Source of the DNA: Deltaproteobacteria bacterium
Lineage (GTDB): Bacteria; SAR324; JACQKK01
Length of the DNA: 18,647 bases
NCBI GenBank assembly: GCA_029858165.1
Contig: JAOUFO010000006.1
Location: forward strand, 1 to 18,647
Direction of reading: 5' to 3'
Shown: positions 1-7,749 of the stretch, piece after piece
How the letters are laid out: each line of letters opens with the position of its first letter
Numbering within the stretch: the first letter of the stretch is position 1
Position numbers and translations under genes: made by a program
Notes under the pieces: generated by a model
What the model saw: only the letters and a program-made list of their open reading frames with translations
Told to the model about the DNA's origin: nothing
Databases searched by the model: none

Positions 1-117
1 CCCATCCCCCTGCCCCCTTCCCATGGGGAAGGGGGTTGATTTGATTGGAGGCCCGCGGCCCCCAAACCCCCGCTTTTTTATCAAAACGGGAGCTTTTGGC
101 AGTTATGCAGAGGTCTC
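1..117 (-). mobile_element. Partial MITE-like element, copy A
   Basis: This stretch matches the reverse complement of the complete element at 15075-15216 with roughly 80-85% identity by eye. It ends at 101-117 in AGTTATGCAGAGGTCTC, the terminal inverted repeat. The first base corresponds to 15191, so about 25 bases of the far end lie outside the window. Bases 13-35 form a near-perfect hairpin (CCCCCTTCCC, loop ATG, GGGAAGGGGG) that the other copy keeps in weakened form. No transposase is encoded. Strand is given relative to the copy at 15075. It looks like a non-autonomous insertion element; the parent family is not identified. Confidence 0.75.
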
Positions 118-225
118 GGTTTACAGGGCAGAAGGGATTCTCCCCCCTTGATGGATTTTCAGTCGGATTAGAGGTTAAAGTCAAGTTGGAACCCCATCCA
201 ATTGTTTTCCGGAAGACAAAAAGGA

Positions 226-248
226 AGGCCGGTGAACCTCTCCGGCCT
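226..248. terminator. Possible hairpin, minus-strand terminator-like
   Basis: AGGCCGG (226-232) and CCGGCCT (242-248) form a perfect 7-bp stem with a 9-base loop. On the minus strand the stem is followed by TTCCTTTTTG, as in a factor-independent terminator. No minus-strand gene was found that would need it, so its role is unclear. The rest of 118-382 holds no convincing gene. Confidence 0.25.
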
Positions 249-382
249 CCAGTGAATAGGGCCGGATGAACCGGAAATTTTATGCAAAAAAGGGGATTAC
301 CTGCCATGATGGCGGATAGAAGATTTTTTTTCGATTTTTCCAACGGACTTTCTACCCGTTTCTTTTCTATCTTGAATTCCCT

Positions 383-1240
383 ATGACGGCTTTGAAAACA
401 GAAAAGAAAAAATTGTGCCCCCAATGTGGAGGGCTTGGAGTGGTGGTCAACCCTGCCGGGTCGTTTACCCAGGCCGAGGTGTGCCCCTGCTCCAGCCATT
501 GTCCGGTCTGCAACGATTCCCGTTATGTGTTTCAGCGGGATGGCTCCGGCCGGGAAATCGCGGCCATGTGTGGCTGTGAAGTGCGCCGCAACCGCATCCG
601 CATCTACAACCACTCCAGGGTCCCCGCAAAATTCTATGGCGCCCGCCTGGTGGAATCCCAGCGGGATACCCACAATGATCATATTTTCAATACCTTTAAC
701 CTGGTTGCCAGGGATTACACCAAAAATCACAAGGGGATTTTGGTGATGGGGCCGGCGGGCGTGGGAAAAACCCATCTGGTGGCCGGATTTGTGTTTGAAT
801 TGATTTTCCGTCACGGGATTCCCACTCTGTTTCAGGATTTTGCCGATCTGCTCAAGCAGTTGCGCTCCGCTTATTCCAAAGGGGACCCGGAAGAAGGTTT
901 GATAGACCCGTTGTCCTCCATTGAGGTTCTGGTGATTGACGAGTTGGGAAAAGGGCGGAATTCCGCCTGGGAGCAAAACATTCTGGATATTATTATTTCC
1001 CAGCGCTACAACAACCGCAAAACCACCATTTTCACCTCAAATTATACTGAATCCAGGGCCACCACCCTGGTGGAACGGGTCCGCACCCGGGACCGGGTGG
1101 ATGAGGACCGCGAAGTCCGGGACACATTGAAGGACCGGGTGGGGCCCAGAATTTATTCCCGGCTGAAGGAAATGTGCGATTTCATCCAAATGGACGGTCC
1201 TGACCGGCGGGAATCCGATTTGGAGGCTGACCATGGATAA
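383..1240 (+). CDS. DnaC/IstB-like AAA+ ATPase with N-terminal zinc knuckles
   Basis: This is a 285-residue ATP-binding protein of the DnaC/IstB helicase-loader-like AAA+ class. The first 65 residues carry eight cysteines in CxxC...CxC pairs (C12, C15, C34, C36, C40, C43, C63, C65), likely two zinc sites; the first begins CPQCGGLG, like a DnaJ-type knuckle. Walker A is GPAGVGKT (123-130), Walker B VLVIDE (182-187), and sensor 1 is TTIFTSN (214-220). Proteins of this class load replicative helicases or assist transposases. No IstA-like transposase or dnaB/dnaD partner is beside it, so its target is unknown. No clear ribosome site precedes the ATG. The stop lies 15 bases before the dehydrogenase start, which suggests co-transcription. 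Family is confident; role is not. Confidence 0.85.
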   Translation: MTALKTEKKKLCPQCGGLGVVVNPAGSFTQAEVCPCSSHCPVCNDSRYVFQRDGSGREIAAMCGCEVRRNRIRIYNHSRVPAKFYGARLVESQRDTHNDHIFNTFNLVARDYTKNHKGILVMGPAGVGKTHLVAGFVFELIFRHGIPTLFQDFADLLKQLRSAYSKGDPEEGLIDPLSSIEVLVIDELGKGRNSAWEQNILDIIISQRYNNRKTTIFTSNYTESRATTLVERVRTRDRVDEDREVRDTLKDRVGPRIYSRLKEMCDFIQMDGPDRRESDLEADHG

Positions 1241-1255
1241 ACCCGGTTTCTTGCG

Positions 1256-2035
1256 ATGATGACCCTCCCCCGCACCATTTTTATCACCGGGGCATCCTCC
1301 GGGCTGGGGGAGGCATTGGCCAGACGGTATGCCGCGGACGGGGTGTTGCTGGGGCTGGCCGCCCGGCGGATGGACCGGCTTTTGAATCTGCGTCCCCAAC
1401 TGGAAGCGCTGGGGGCAGGGGTTGAGTTGTATCCGGTGGATGTCTGCCGACGGGAGGAAATGGCTCTGGCAGCCGCTGATTTTATTCAGGCGGCGGGTCG
1501 TTTTCGGCCCTCCGGGGGAGTGGACCTGGTGATCGCCAACGCCGGAATCAGCCGCTCGGACCTTTTGACCTCCGGGGATGCCCTGCGGTTGACCCAGGTG
1601 TTTGACACCAATGTCCAGGGGCTGATCCATACATTGGTCCCTTTTATCCCTGATATGGCCTCCCGGAAAACAGGCCAATTGGCGGCCATCGGCTCCATGG
1701 CGGGGTTTATCGGCATTCCGGGGCAGGGGGCGTATACCGGGTCCAAAGCGGCGGTGCGGATTTTAATGGACAGCTTTCGGCGGGAACTTCACCCTCACGG
1801 GATTGGGGTTTCCACCCTCCTGCCGGGGTGGATTCATACCGAGTTGACCCAAAAAAACCGGTATTCCATGCCTTTTGTGATTTCCGCTGAAAAGGCGGCC
1901 CGGATCATTCAAAAAGCACTGGCCTGCCGCAGAAAAACAACCATTTTCCCCTGGCAGATGCGGCTGATTGCCCCCTGGTTGTCCCTTATCCCGGATTGGA
2001 TGATTCCCTCTCCCCCGCCCAAAAAAGAAGACTGA
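1256..2035 (+). CDS. Short-chain dehydrogenase/reductase
   Basis: This is a classical SDR oxidoreductase of 259 residues, cytosolic and NAD(P)(H)-dependent. The dinucleotide site is TGASSGLG (11-18), followed by the acidic D62-V63 pair, the structural NAG (95-97) and N119. The catalytic Ser147, Tyr160 and Lys164 (YTGSK) are all present. A basic A-R-R run near residues 36-38 would favour NADP(H), which is inference. The C-terminal 40 residues are hydrophobic and basic (ending IPDWMIPSPPPKKED), as in membrane-associated SDRs. Two ATGs stand in tandem at the start; either could be used. The substrate cannot be read from sequence. It probably shares a transcript with the ATPase gene just upstream. 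Confidence 0.9.
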   Translation: MMTLPRTIFITGASSGLGEALARRYAADGVLLGLAARRMDRLLNLRPQLEALGAGVELYPVDVCRREEMALAAADFIQAAGRFRPSGGVDLVIANAGISRSDLLTSGDALRLTQVFDTNVQGLIHTLVPFIPDMASRKTGQLAAIGSMAGFIGIPGQGAYTGSKAAVRILMDSFRRELHPHGIGVSTLLPGWIHTELTQKNRYSMPFVISAEKAARIIQKALACRRKTTIFPWQMRLIAPWLSLIPDWMIPSPPPKKED

Positions 2036-2040
2036 ACGTT

Positions 2041-2071
2041 GGTTGAGGGCCGTTTGTCTGAACCCCCAACC
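2041..2071 (+). terminator. Weak hairpin after the SDR gene
   Basis: GGTTG-A-GGG (2041-2049) can pair with CCC-C-CAACC (2063-2071) with one mismatch. The right arm is also half of a perfect palindrome CAACCGGTTG (2067-2076), so an alternative fold competes. A short T run (TTTTTC, from 2094) follows about 20 bases later. This may be a terminator for the preceding operon, but the tail is poor. Confidence 0.25.
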
Positions 2072-2110
2072 GGTTGAAAAGGATTTTTCATTTGCGATTT
2101 CCTGCTGATT

Positions 2111-2129
2111 ATTGAACCTATTGTTCAAT
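2111..2129. promoter_or_regulatory. Perfect 7-5-7 palindrome, candidate operator
   Basis: ATTGAAC (2111-2117) and GTTCAAT (2123-2129) are a perfect inverted repeat around a 5-base spacer. A further GTTCA half-site follows at about 2132. It lies 150 bases upstream of the Deg protease gene, in the only sizeable gap before it. It could bind a dimeric repressor or activator. The GAAC-N5-GTTC spacing is one longer than the Gram-positive LexA box, so no regulator is assigned. Confidence 0.35.
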
Positions 2130-2167
2130 CTGTTCATCCAACGGGGTGATGGCGGGGGTTTTCCACC

Positions 2168-2190
2168 GGGGTGTGTGTTTGTGACACCCC
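2168..2190. other. GC-rich hairpin upstream of the protease gene
   Basis: GGGGTGT (2168-2174) and ACACCCC (2184-2190) form a perfect 7-bp stem with a 9-base loop. No T run follows, so it is not a classical terminator. It sits 90 bases before the protease start and could be a leader structure or chance. Confidence 0.25.
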
Positions 2191-2280
2191 CCCAAAAGAC
2201 TCCAGGCAGGGTTTAAGGCGCGGCTTTCTCACACCAAAAGAGATTCCGGTTTCCCCTCCGGTTCCCAATCATAAGGCTGC

Positions 2281-3951
2281 ATGAATTTTCATCCCGCACA
2301 AAAAATCAACAAATGGTGGACCCGTCTGAAAAAGGTGGTCCGAATCCGCATTCCCCGGAGGGGTGGCACAAACCCAAACGCGGCCGCGGACAGCGGATCA
2401 GGGGGGAGCCGGGTTGGAGGTCTGCGGAGGAAAGCCGCGGGGATATGGGCCGGGGCGGTCAGGATGGTTGCCCCCTGGCCGCTTTGGCGCAAGGGAGCCG
2501 CGGCCGGGGGATTGATTCTGGGGGTGGGAATCCTGGTTTGGGCGGCGCTGCCCGATTCAGAAGAAAAAATTGAGCAGGCGGTGGTTTCCATCCTGGTGAC
2601 CAGCCAGGGCGGTGATTGGTATTCTCCCTGGAAGCAGGGGGGAACCGTGCGGGCTTCCGGTTCGGGATTTGTAATATCCGGGGGGCTGGTGATGACCAAC
2701 GCCCATGTGGTTAGCGATGCCAAACAGATCATCGTTCACCGAAACGGCAATTCCAATCCGTACTTTGCCAAAGTGGCTTTTATCGGTCATGACACCGACC
2801 TGGCGATTTTGAAGGTGGAGGATGAATCCTTCGCCCGGGAAATCACCCCCCTGGATATCGGCGGTTTGCCCACTCTGCTCACCCGGGTGCGAACCTACGG
2901 CTATCCGGCGGGGGGGGAGAAAATATCCCGCACCGAAGGGGTGATCTCCCGCATTGAGTTCAATGCCTATGTCCATTCCGGTTCAGATGCCCATTTGAGC
3001 ATTCAGACCGATTCGGCCATCAATCCCGGCAACAGCGGAGGGCCGGTGTTGCAGGGGACCAAAGTGGTGGGGGTGGCCTTTCAGGCCAATTCCCGGCTGA
3101 ACGATGTGGGGTTTTTTATTCCCACCCCGGTGATCAAAAGGTTTTTAAAGGATATCCAGGATGGCCGTTATGACGGCTATGGGGAAATGGGAATTGTCAC
3201 CAGCAGCAATATCAACCCGGCCTACCGGGAATTTCTGGGACTGCCCAAGGATGAAACCGGGGTGGTGGTAGACAGGGTGATGCCCGGAACCAGTGGTTAT
3301 GGGGTGGTTCATCCCGATGATGTGATTCTGGCCATTGACGGGGTGAAAGTGGAAAACGACGGAACATTCAACTACCACGGCCATTCGGTGGGGTTTGAAC
3401 AGGTGGCCGAGGAAAAACAGATCGGGGAGATGTTATCCCTGGCCGTATGGCGCAACAAAGCCATGCTGGATGTGCCGTTAAAGTTGGCCACATACCCCGA
3501 CGGGGACCGGATGGCCAATCAGTTTGATGTGCTTCCCCGGTATTATATTTACGCAGGACTGGTTTTTATGGAGTTGGACAAGGAATTTTTAAAAAACTTT
3601 GGCAATTTTTGGGAAAATGCGGGCAAGAGTTTGTTGTACGATCATTTTTTTAAAAGAATGGAACACCCTGAAGACAAACAGCAAAAAACTGTATTGATCA
3701 CCCGGGTGCTGCCCCATGAGGTGAACAGTCCCTATATGAACCGGGCCAATGCCATCGTGGATACCATCAACGGAAAGACCATTGAACAATTGGAGGATGT
3801 TCCCGAAGCCCTGAAACTCAATAAAAAGGAATTTCATGTTCTAAAGTTGGGGGCCAACGGAGACATGCTGGTGCTGGCCCGGACCGTGGCTGATAAAGCC
3901 AACGGGGCCATATTGGAATCCTATGGCATCCGTTCTGACCGGAGGTTTTAA
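2281..3951 (+). CDS. Deg/HtrA-type serine protease with PDZ-like C-terminus
   Basis: This is a 556-residue trypsin-like protease of the Deg/HtrA class, probably anchored in the inner membrane with the catalytic part in the periplasm. It has a basic N-terminal 70 residues, one membrane segment at about 73-90, a chymotrypsin fold at about 95-290, and PDZ-like regions to the end. The triad is intact: His142 in TNAHVV, Asp173 in DTDLAIL, and Ser252 in NPGNSGGPV. The C-terminal half (a GLVFMELDKEFL block and a second PDZ-like repeat) recalls plant-type Deg proteases more than short bacterial DegP. The long basic cytosolic tail is unusual. An AAGG lies 4 bases before the ATG. The stop is immediately followed by the ATG of a degenerate homologue, so the two are almost certainly translated from one message. 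The substrate is unknown. Confidence 0.88.
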   Translation: MNFHPAQKINKWWTRLKKVVRIRIPRRGGTNPNAAADSGSGGSRVGGLRRKAAGIWAGAVRMVAPWPLWRKGAAAGGLILGVGILVWAALPDSEEKIEQAVVSILVTSQGGDWYSPWKQGGTVRASGSGFVISGGLVMTNAHVVSDAKQIIVHRNGNSNPYFAKVAFIGHDTDLAILKVEDESFAREITPLDIGGLPTLLTRVRTYGYPAGGEKISRTEGVISRIEFNAYVHSGSDAHLSIQTDSAINPGNSGGPVLQGTKVVGVAFQANSRLNDVGFFIPTPVIKRFLKDIQDGRYDGYGEMGIVTSSNINPAYREFLGLPKDETGVVVDRVMPGTSGYGVVHPDDVILAIDGVKVENDGTFNYHGHSVGFEQVAEEKQIGEMLSLAVWRNKAMLDVPLKLATYPDGDRMANQFDVLPRYYIYAGLVFMELDKEFLKNFGNFWENAGKSLLYDHFFKRMEHPEDKQQKTVLITRVLPHEVNSPYMNRANAIVDTINGKTIEQLEDVPEALKLNKKEFHVLKLGANGDMLVLARTVADKANGAILESYGIRSDRRF

Positions 3952-5454
3952 ATGAAGGTTCACCTCAGAAAATGGATGGGGAAAACAGGTTTGCTCCTGG
4001 TGTTGGCGGTGTTCGCCGCCGGGTCGGCCGCCTGGGGAGAGGAGTTCAGGGGGATGGTGAGCCTCAAAACCACTTACCGTCAGGTGGACACCCAGAACCC
4101 GTGGAACAAGCGAAACGAAGACACCATATTGGGAAATGCGGTGGTGGCGGGAAAAGGAATACTGTTGACCACATCCGATATGGTGAAAAATGCAGCCTTG
4201 ATCCAGGTGCGGAAGTTTGGCCGATACCCGGATTATAAGGCCCGGCTGCTGAAGGTGGATTACGAACTGGATATGGCTTTGCTGGCGGTGGATTCTCCCG
4301 AATTTTGGAAGGACCTTCAACCGTTGCCCCTGGCGGCCAAACCGATTACCGCCGGACGGTTTGTGATCAACCGGTGGCGGTCCAATGGGCGGTTTGAACA
4401 GGGCACCGGAGAGGTTGTGGATGTGCGCATTTCCAGCTCCCGTTACGGGTCCATGGAAATCCCCGCATTGCGGGCATCCACCAACATGACCGGCCTTGGC
4501 TGGGCCGAGGTGTTGACAGTCAATGGCGAGGTGGTGGGGATGGTGTCCAGCCACAACCGGCAGGAGATTCAGGGGAACCTTTCCCCCCTGATGAGGCTGT
4601 TTGTTGAGGGAGCCACATCCGGGAAAAAAACGGCCGGGTTTGCCCACCGGGGATTTGCCTGGCAACAAACAAACCATCCCGCCATCACAAGCTACCTGGG
4701 GCTTAAACCGGGGTCTCCGGGGGTGTTGGTGCGCAAGGTGTACCCCAATGGCACCGGTGCTGGAGAGCTGAAGGTGGGTGACATTCTGGTGGTTCTGGGG
4801 CGGTATTACATCAACCCGGAGGGACAGATTTCCCACCCGGATTATGGTCTGGTCCAATTTACCCTGGCCATCAATGAATCCCTGGATAAAACCATTCCGG
4901 CGGTGGTGGTGCGGGATGGCCAGATCAAAAAGCTGGAACTGACCCGCAAAAGATTTAAAGAGGATGATTACCGGATAAATCCCTATCAATTTGATTCTGA
5001 TTTGGATTATGAGGTTTTCGGCGGGCTGGTGTTGCAGGAACTCAATCTGGAATATCTGCGGTCTTTTGGGGATAACTGGCAAACCCAAGCCCCCCCCAGG
5101 CTGGTGATGGAGTTCGGCCTGAACAGCCTGCGGGAAACACCGGCGGTTGAAAAGGTGTTGATTGTCAGCAAGGTGTTACCCGATGAATCCATTCTGGGGT
5201 ATGAAAATTCAGAAAATGCCATGGTTACCAAAATGAATGGGATTCCGGTTCATTCTCTACAGGGGTTCAGGGAGGCCATCAAAACCCCGGTGGACGGGTA
5301 TCAGATTCTGGAAACCATGCCGGGGCAGGGGCGGGCCAAGCTGGTGTTTAAGGCCGATCAAATGGAAGCCTCCAACCGGCGGGTGGGAGAATTGTACGAT
5401 GTCCCGTTTTCAGGAAACCAGAAAATGGAAAACACCCCCCAGGAAACCAAGTGA
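3952..5454 (+). CDS. Secreted Deg-like pseudoprotease
   Basis: This is a 500-residue homologue of the preceding protease, in tail-to-head contact with it (TAAATG). A signal peptide covers about residues 1-30, with probable cleavage near AAWGEE. Aligned by eye with its neighbour, the catalytic His becomes Asp76 (LTTSDMV for MTNAHVV) and the Ser becomes Gly183 (TGLGWAEVL for PGNSGGPVL). The Asp is retained as Asp107 (ELDMALL). It should therefore be unable to cut by the serine mechanism. The PDZ-like C-terminal half is kept, including GGLVLQELNLEYL, matching the neighbour's GLVFMELDKEFL. The reading frame is long and clean, so it is a maintained protein rather than a decaying copy. Likely roles, all inferred, are an adaptor, chaperone or regulatory subunit of the active protease. 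Confidence 0.85.
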   Translation: MKVHLRKWMGKTGLLLVLAVFAAGSAAWGEEFRGMVSLKTTYRQVDTQNPWNKRNEDTILGNAVVAGKGILLTTSDMVKNAALIQVRKFGRYPDYKARLLKVDYELDMALLAVDSPEFWKDLQPLPLAAKPITAGRFVINRWRSNGRFEQGTGEVVDVRISSSRYGSMEIPALRASTNMTGLGWAEVLTVNGEVVGMVSSHNRQEIQGNLSPLMRLFVEGATSGKKTAGFAHRGFAWQQTNHPAITSYLGLKPGSPGVLVRKVYPNGTGAGELKVGDILVVLGRYYINPEGQISHPDYGLVQFTLAINESLDKTIPAVVVRDGQIKKLELTRKRFKEDDYRINPYQFDSDLDYEVFGGLVLQELNLEYLRSFGDNWQTQAPPRLVMEFGLNSLRETPAVEKVLIVSKVLPDESILGYENSENAMVTKMNGIPVHSLQGFREAIKTPVDGYQILETMPGQGRAKLVFKADQMEASNRRVGELYDVPFSGNQKMENTPQETK

Positions 5455-5565
5455 TGACCCACAAGACCCTGGCTTTTTTACCGGAAAATCCTGTTTTGGA
5501 TCCCAGGGGATATTGCGCCGTCAGTCGGCTCCAAACGTCGGTGGTCGGCTGGTTGCCTTTCTTTA

Positions 5566-6249
5566 TTAGAAAAACTTGGCTTTTGGCTTGCGGATGGTTT
5601 GGATAAGGTGGCTGCCTGCCGCCACGGCGCCCAAAAGGTAGCCGGTGTAAAACAATCCCCATGAGAATCGGCGGGGTTGGCCGCCATTCAAATAATAGTC
5701 CCCATCCAAAGTGAAGGAAATAAACACCAACACCCCTCCCATGGCCAGAAGACCCCATTGCCAGGGCAAAAAAGGGCGGGGAATCCGTTTGATGGTGATC
5801 CACAGGTAGGCGGCGGGGAACATCACAAACGACAGGGAAATCAGGATAGGGCAAAACACCGGAGCAACCCAGATGTTGGGAATCAAAAACAAAACGTCCA
5901 GGGTGTCCAGGGTTTGAGGCCAGCCCAGCAATTGGTACAGAAAAAAATAATAGGCCAAATCCCAGACCCCGAAGATGGATATGAAGGCCAAAAACCGGTC
6001 AAACAGGCGGGTGGAAACAAAATAAGCGGGGATGAGGAGGATCACCAAGGAGGCCAGTTCTCTGGCGGATTCCACTTCCAACATGGCAGAAACGGGGCCG
6101 CTTGGCAGGGCACCCAAAGGGAACATCGGTTGGGATTCCGCCCCATGGATTTGACGAAGATACACCACCACGGCGGCTTCAACAAAACCGAAGGCGATTC
6201 CAAACACCCATAAAACGGACAGATTTTTAAAAGTGATTTTGGCGTTCAT
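5566..6249 (-). CDS. Six-TM integral membrane protein, unknown function
   Basis: I do not recognise a characterised family. From the ATG at 6249 the product has 227 residues, with hydrophobic segments at about 11-31, 62-80, 87-107, 126-152, 163-181 and 196-212. The tail is basic (RKPKAKFF). The first segment contains an acidic residue in GFVEAAVVVYL, and the third an aromatic-rich stretch (DLAYYFFLYQ). A TTG at 6285 would extend it by 12 residues and has an AGAG 6 bases upstream. The ATG has GAAGG directly abutting it, so the start is uncertain. It converges on the pseudoprotease gene across about 110 bases without a clear terminator. It is divergent from the sigma factor gene. Confidence 0.75.
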   Translation of the reverse strand: MNAKITFKNLSVLWVFGIAFGFVEAAVVVYLRQIHGAESQPMFPLGALPSGPVSAMLEVESARELASLVILLIPAYFVSTRLFDRFLAFISIFGVWDLAYYFFLYQLLGWPQTLDTLDVLFLIPNIWVAPVFCPILISLSFVMFPAAYLWITIKRIPRPFLPWQWGLLAMGGVLVFISFTLDGDYYLNGGQPRRFSWGLFYTGYLLGAVAAGSHLIQTIRKPKAKFF

Positions 6250-6438
6250 CCTTCGCCATTTAACCCACTTGGCCAAAAGAAGCAAGAAAAACTCTTTGCC
6301 AGTCAGAGGGATAGCACAGGAAAAACATCCTCTTCATGAGGCTTTACCGGGTGTTTTCCCCTGGATGTCTTTCAAAGAACAGTCCCGCCCTGAAAAGTTC
6401 CGGCCCGGGCCTGAAGGCAAAGCAAAATCACAACCCCC
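6250..6438. promoter_or_regulatory. Divergent intergenic region with sigma-E-like -35 on minus strand
   Basis: This gap must hold promoters for the membrane-protein gene (leftward) and the ECF sigma gene (rightward). On the minus strand GGAACTT (6401 to 6395) matches the E. coli sigma-E -35 consensus. Fifteen bases later comes TTCTTT, only a weak match to a -10. No convincing promoter is visible on the plus strand. The same heptamer also occurs inside the SDR gene near 1786, so chance is possible. Confidence 0.3.
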
Positions 6439-7101
6439 ATGAGCAACTTCAACCGGCCCATGAGCAAAAACAACCCGGATCAGATACAGGATTGGTTTGC
6501 CCTGGATGATCATATCCTGATCAATGCCCACCTGAAGGGAGAGGCCAAGGCTTATGAAGTGCTCTATAAAAAGCACAGCCCGGATATTTCCCGGTTGGTT
6601 TATTCCATCGTGAAGAACAACACTCTGGTGGAGGATATTGTTCAGGAGGTTTTTTTGCTGGTCTACCGCTATCTTCCACGGTTCAGGGGGCAATCATCGT
6701 TTAAAACATGGGTTTACCGGATTGCAGTAAACGAGGCGTTGCGGCAGATGAAGCGCTCCCGCCGATGGGTCACCCTGCCCCAGGAGGAGATGGAGGCCTT
6801 GCCCCTGCCCCCCACTCTGGTGGGGGTGAAGGATGGCCCCACACCTGAAAGGATGGTGATTGAGGGGGAACAAAAAAAAATGGTTCGGGAATGCATGGAT
6901 CAGCTTCCCTCTGCTCACCGGGTCATCCTGACCCTCTATTATCTGGAAGAATTGCCGGTCCATGAAATAGCGGAAATCCTGGATATTCCCCCCGGAAGTG
7001 TGAAATCCAGGCTGTTTTACGCCAGAAAAGGGTTGAAGGATACCCTGACCCCTTATCTGGAAACCAGAAAACCTCAAGGAAGTGCAAACCATGGAATGTG
7101 A
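6439..7101 (+). CDS. ECF (sigma-70 family, RpoE-like) sigma factor
   Basis: This is a 220-residue extracytoplasmic-function sigma factor. Region 2 spans about residues 36-105 (AYEVLYKKH, then DIVQEVFLLVYR and SFKTWVYRIAVNEALRQMKR). Region 4 spans about 145-205, with a helix-turn-helix at 171-200 (HEIAEILDIPPGSVKSRL). There is no region 1.1 or 3, as expected for the class. It directs core RNA polymerase to a stress or envelope regulon. The start is ambiguous: two in-frame ATGs 21 bases apart lie in the same repeated context CCCATGAGCAA (6436-6446 and 6457-6467), and neither has a strong ribosome site. Its 3' end overlaps the start of the anti-sigma gene by 11 bases, the usual arrangement for such pairs. 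Confidence 0.93.
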   Translation: MSNFNRPMSKNNPDQIQDWFALDDHILINAHLKGEAKAYEVLYKKHSPDISRLVYSIVKNNTLVEDIVQEVFLLVYRYLPRFRGQSSFKTWVYRIAVNEALRQMKRSRRWVTLPQEEMEALPLPPTLVGVKDGPTPERMVIEGEQKKMVRECMDQLPSAHRVILTLYYLEELPVHEIAEILDIPPGSVKSRLFYARKGLKDTLTPYLETRKPQGSANHGM

Positions 7102-7726
7102 AAAACTAAAAACCTTGGAAAGGCTTGCGGTAACCCGGCCGGAGAGTCTGCGTCAGTCTCCCTGGCAGGAACATATTCAGGTTTGCGGCCAATGCCGAGA
7201 GGCTTGGCTGGGGCTGGAACGTTCGCTGGCGGTGTATTGCCAATTGGAGGCGGAATCCAGGGGGGGCGCTCCCCTGCCCCCTGATTGGAGCCGTCTGTTT
7301 CAGGTGATTGATGGAGAACAACGGAGAAACCGTCTGGCCAGTCTGGCCCGGATGCCGGTGGCGGCGGCGGTGGTGACACTGTTCATGGTCACCGGGCTGG
7401 CCATGTGGAGGTTTCAACCCGGAATGGAAACCATGCCCTCCCCGACCATTGCCAGCAACAATCCGGTAAAACGGCCGACCATCGGGTTGGTGGGGGTGGA
7501 AAAATTCAAGGCGGCCCCTCGCGGGGAAACCCCGTTTGAGTCTCCCCTATCCCACGAAATGCCGGACTTCGTGAATTTTGGAATAAAATCCCCCCCGGCG
7601 GGGGGCGGCGGGGTAAACGGCCAGCCTCGGCTGTATTGGGTGACCATTCCCCGGGAAGAATCTCCTGCGGGACCTCAGATGGACCACCCTGAAAAAGGCG
7701 GGGAGGGTGCGGTGATCGGAGAATAA
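7091..7726 (+). CDS. Zinc-binding transmembrane anti-sigma factor
   Basis: This is a 211-residue protein with the anti-sigma zinc motif HxxxCxxC (His28, Cys32, Cys35) in a cytosolic N-terminal domain. A single membrane segment follows at about 88-107 (MPVAAAVVTLFMVTGLAM), then about 100 periplasmic residues rich in Pro and Gly. It should bind and hold the sigma factor encoded immediately upstream. The ATG at 7091 has AAGGAA 9 bases upstream and is preferred to a GTG three codons earlier. The periplasmic part resembles no known sensor domain that I recognise. Release by regulated proteolysis or by a zinc/thiol switch are both possible and not resolvable here. Confidence 0.85.
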   Translation: MECEKLKTLERLAVTRPESLRQSPWQEHIQVCGQCREAWLGLERSLAVYCQLEAESRGGAPLPPDWSRLFQVIDGEQRRNRLASLARMPVAAAVVTLFMVTGLAMWRFQPGMETMPSPTIASNNPVKRPTIGLVGVEKFKAAPRGETPFESPLSHEMPDFVNFGIKSPPAGGGGVNGQPRLYWVTIPREESPAGPQMDHPEKGGEGAVIGE

Positions 7727-7749
7727 AGGGATTCAGGGGGTTTTCGGTC

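Noticed and set aside
45..269. 74-codon open frame on the plus strand at the left edge
   Set aside because: Its first third lies inside the mobile-element repeat, it lacks a good start and ribosome site, and its product is low-complexity and basic.
2114..2126. LexA (SOS) box reading of GAAC...GTTC
   Set aside because: The spacer is five bases, not the four of the known GAAC-N4-GTTC box, and the downstream genes are not DNA-repair genes.
3841..5088. 415-codon open frame on the minus strand opposite the pseudoprotease
   Set aside because: It is rich in His, Pro and Gln, the typical antisense shadow of a G+C-rich gene, and the plus-strand frame has a clear signal peptide and homology.
5455..5565. 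Repeated TCGGCT/GTCGG motifs in the convergent gap after the pseudoprotease
   Set aside because: Three very short copies without regular spacing or a stable hairpin; no terminator could be supported.
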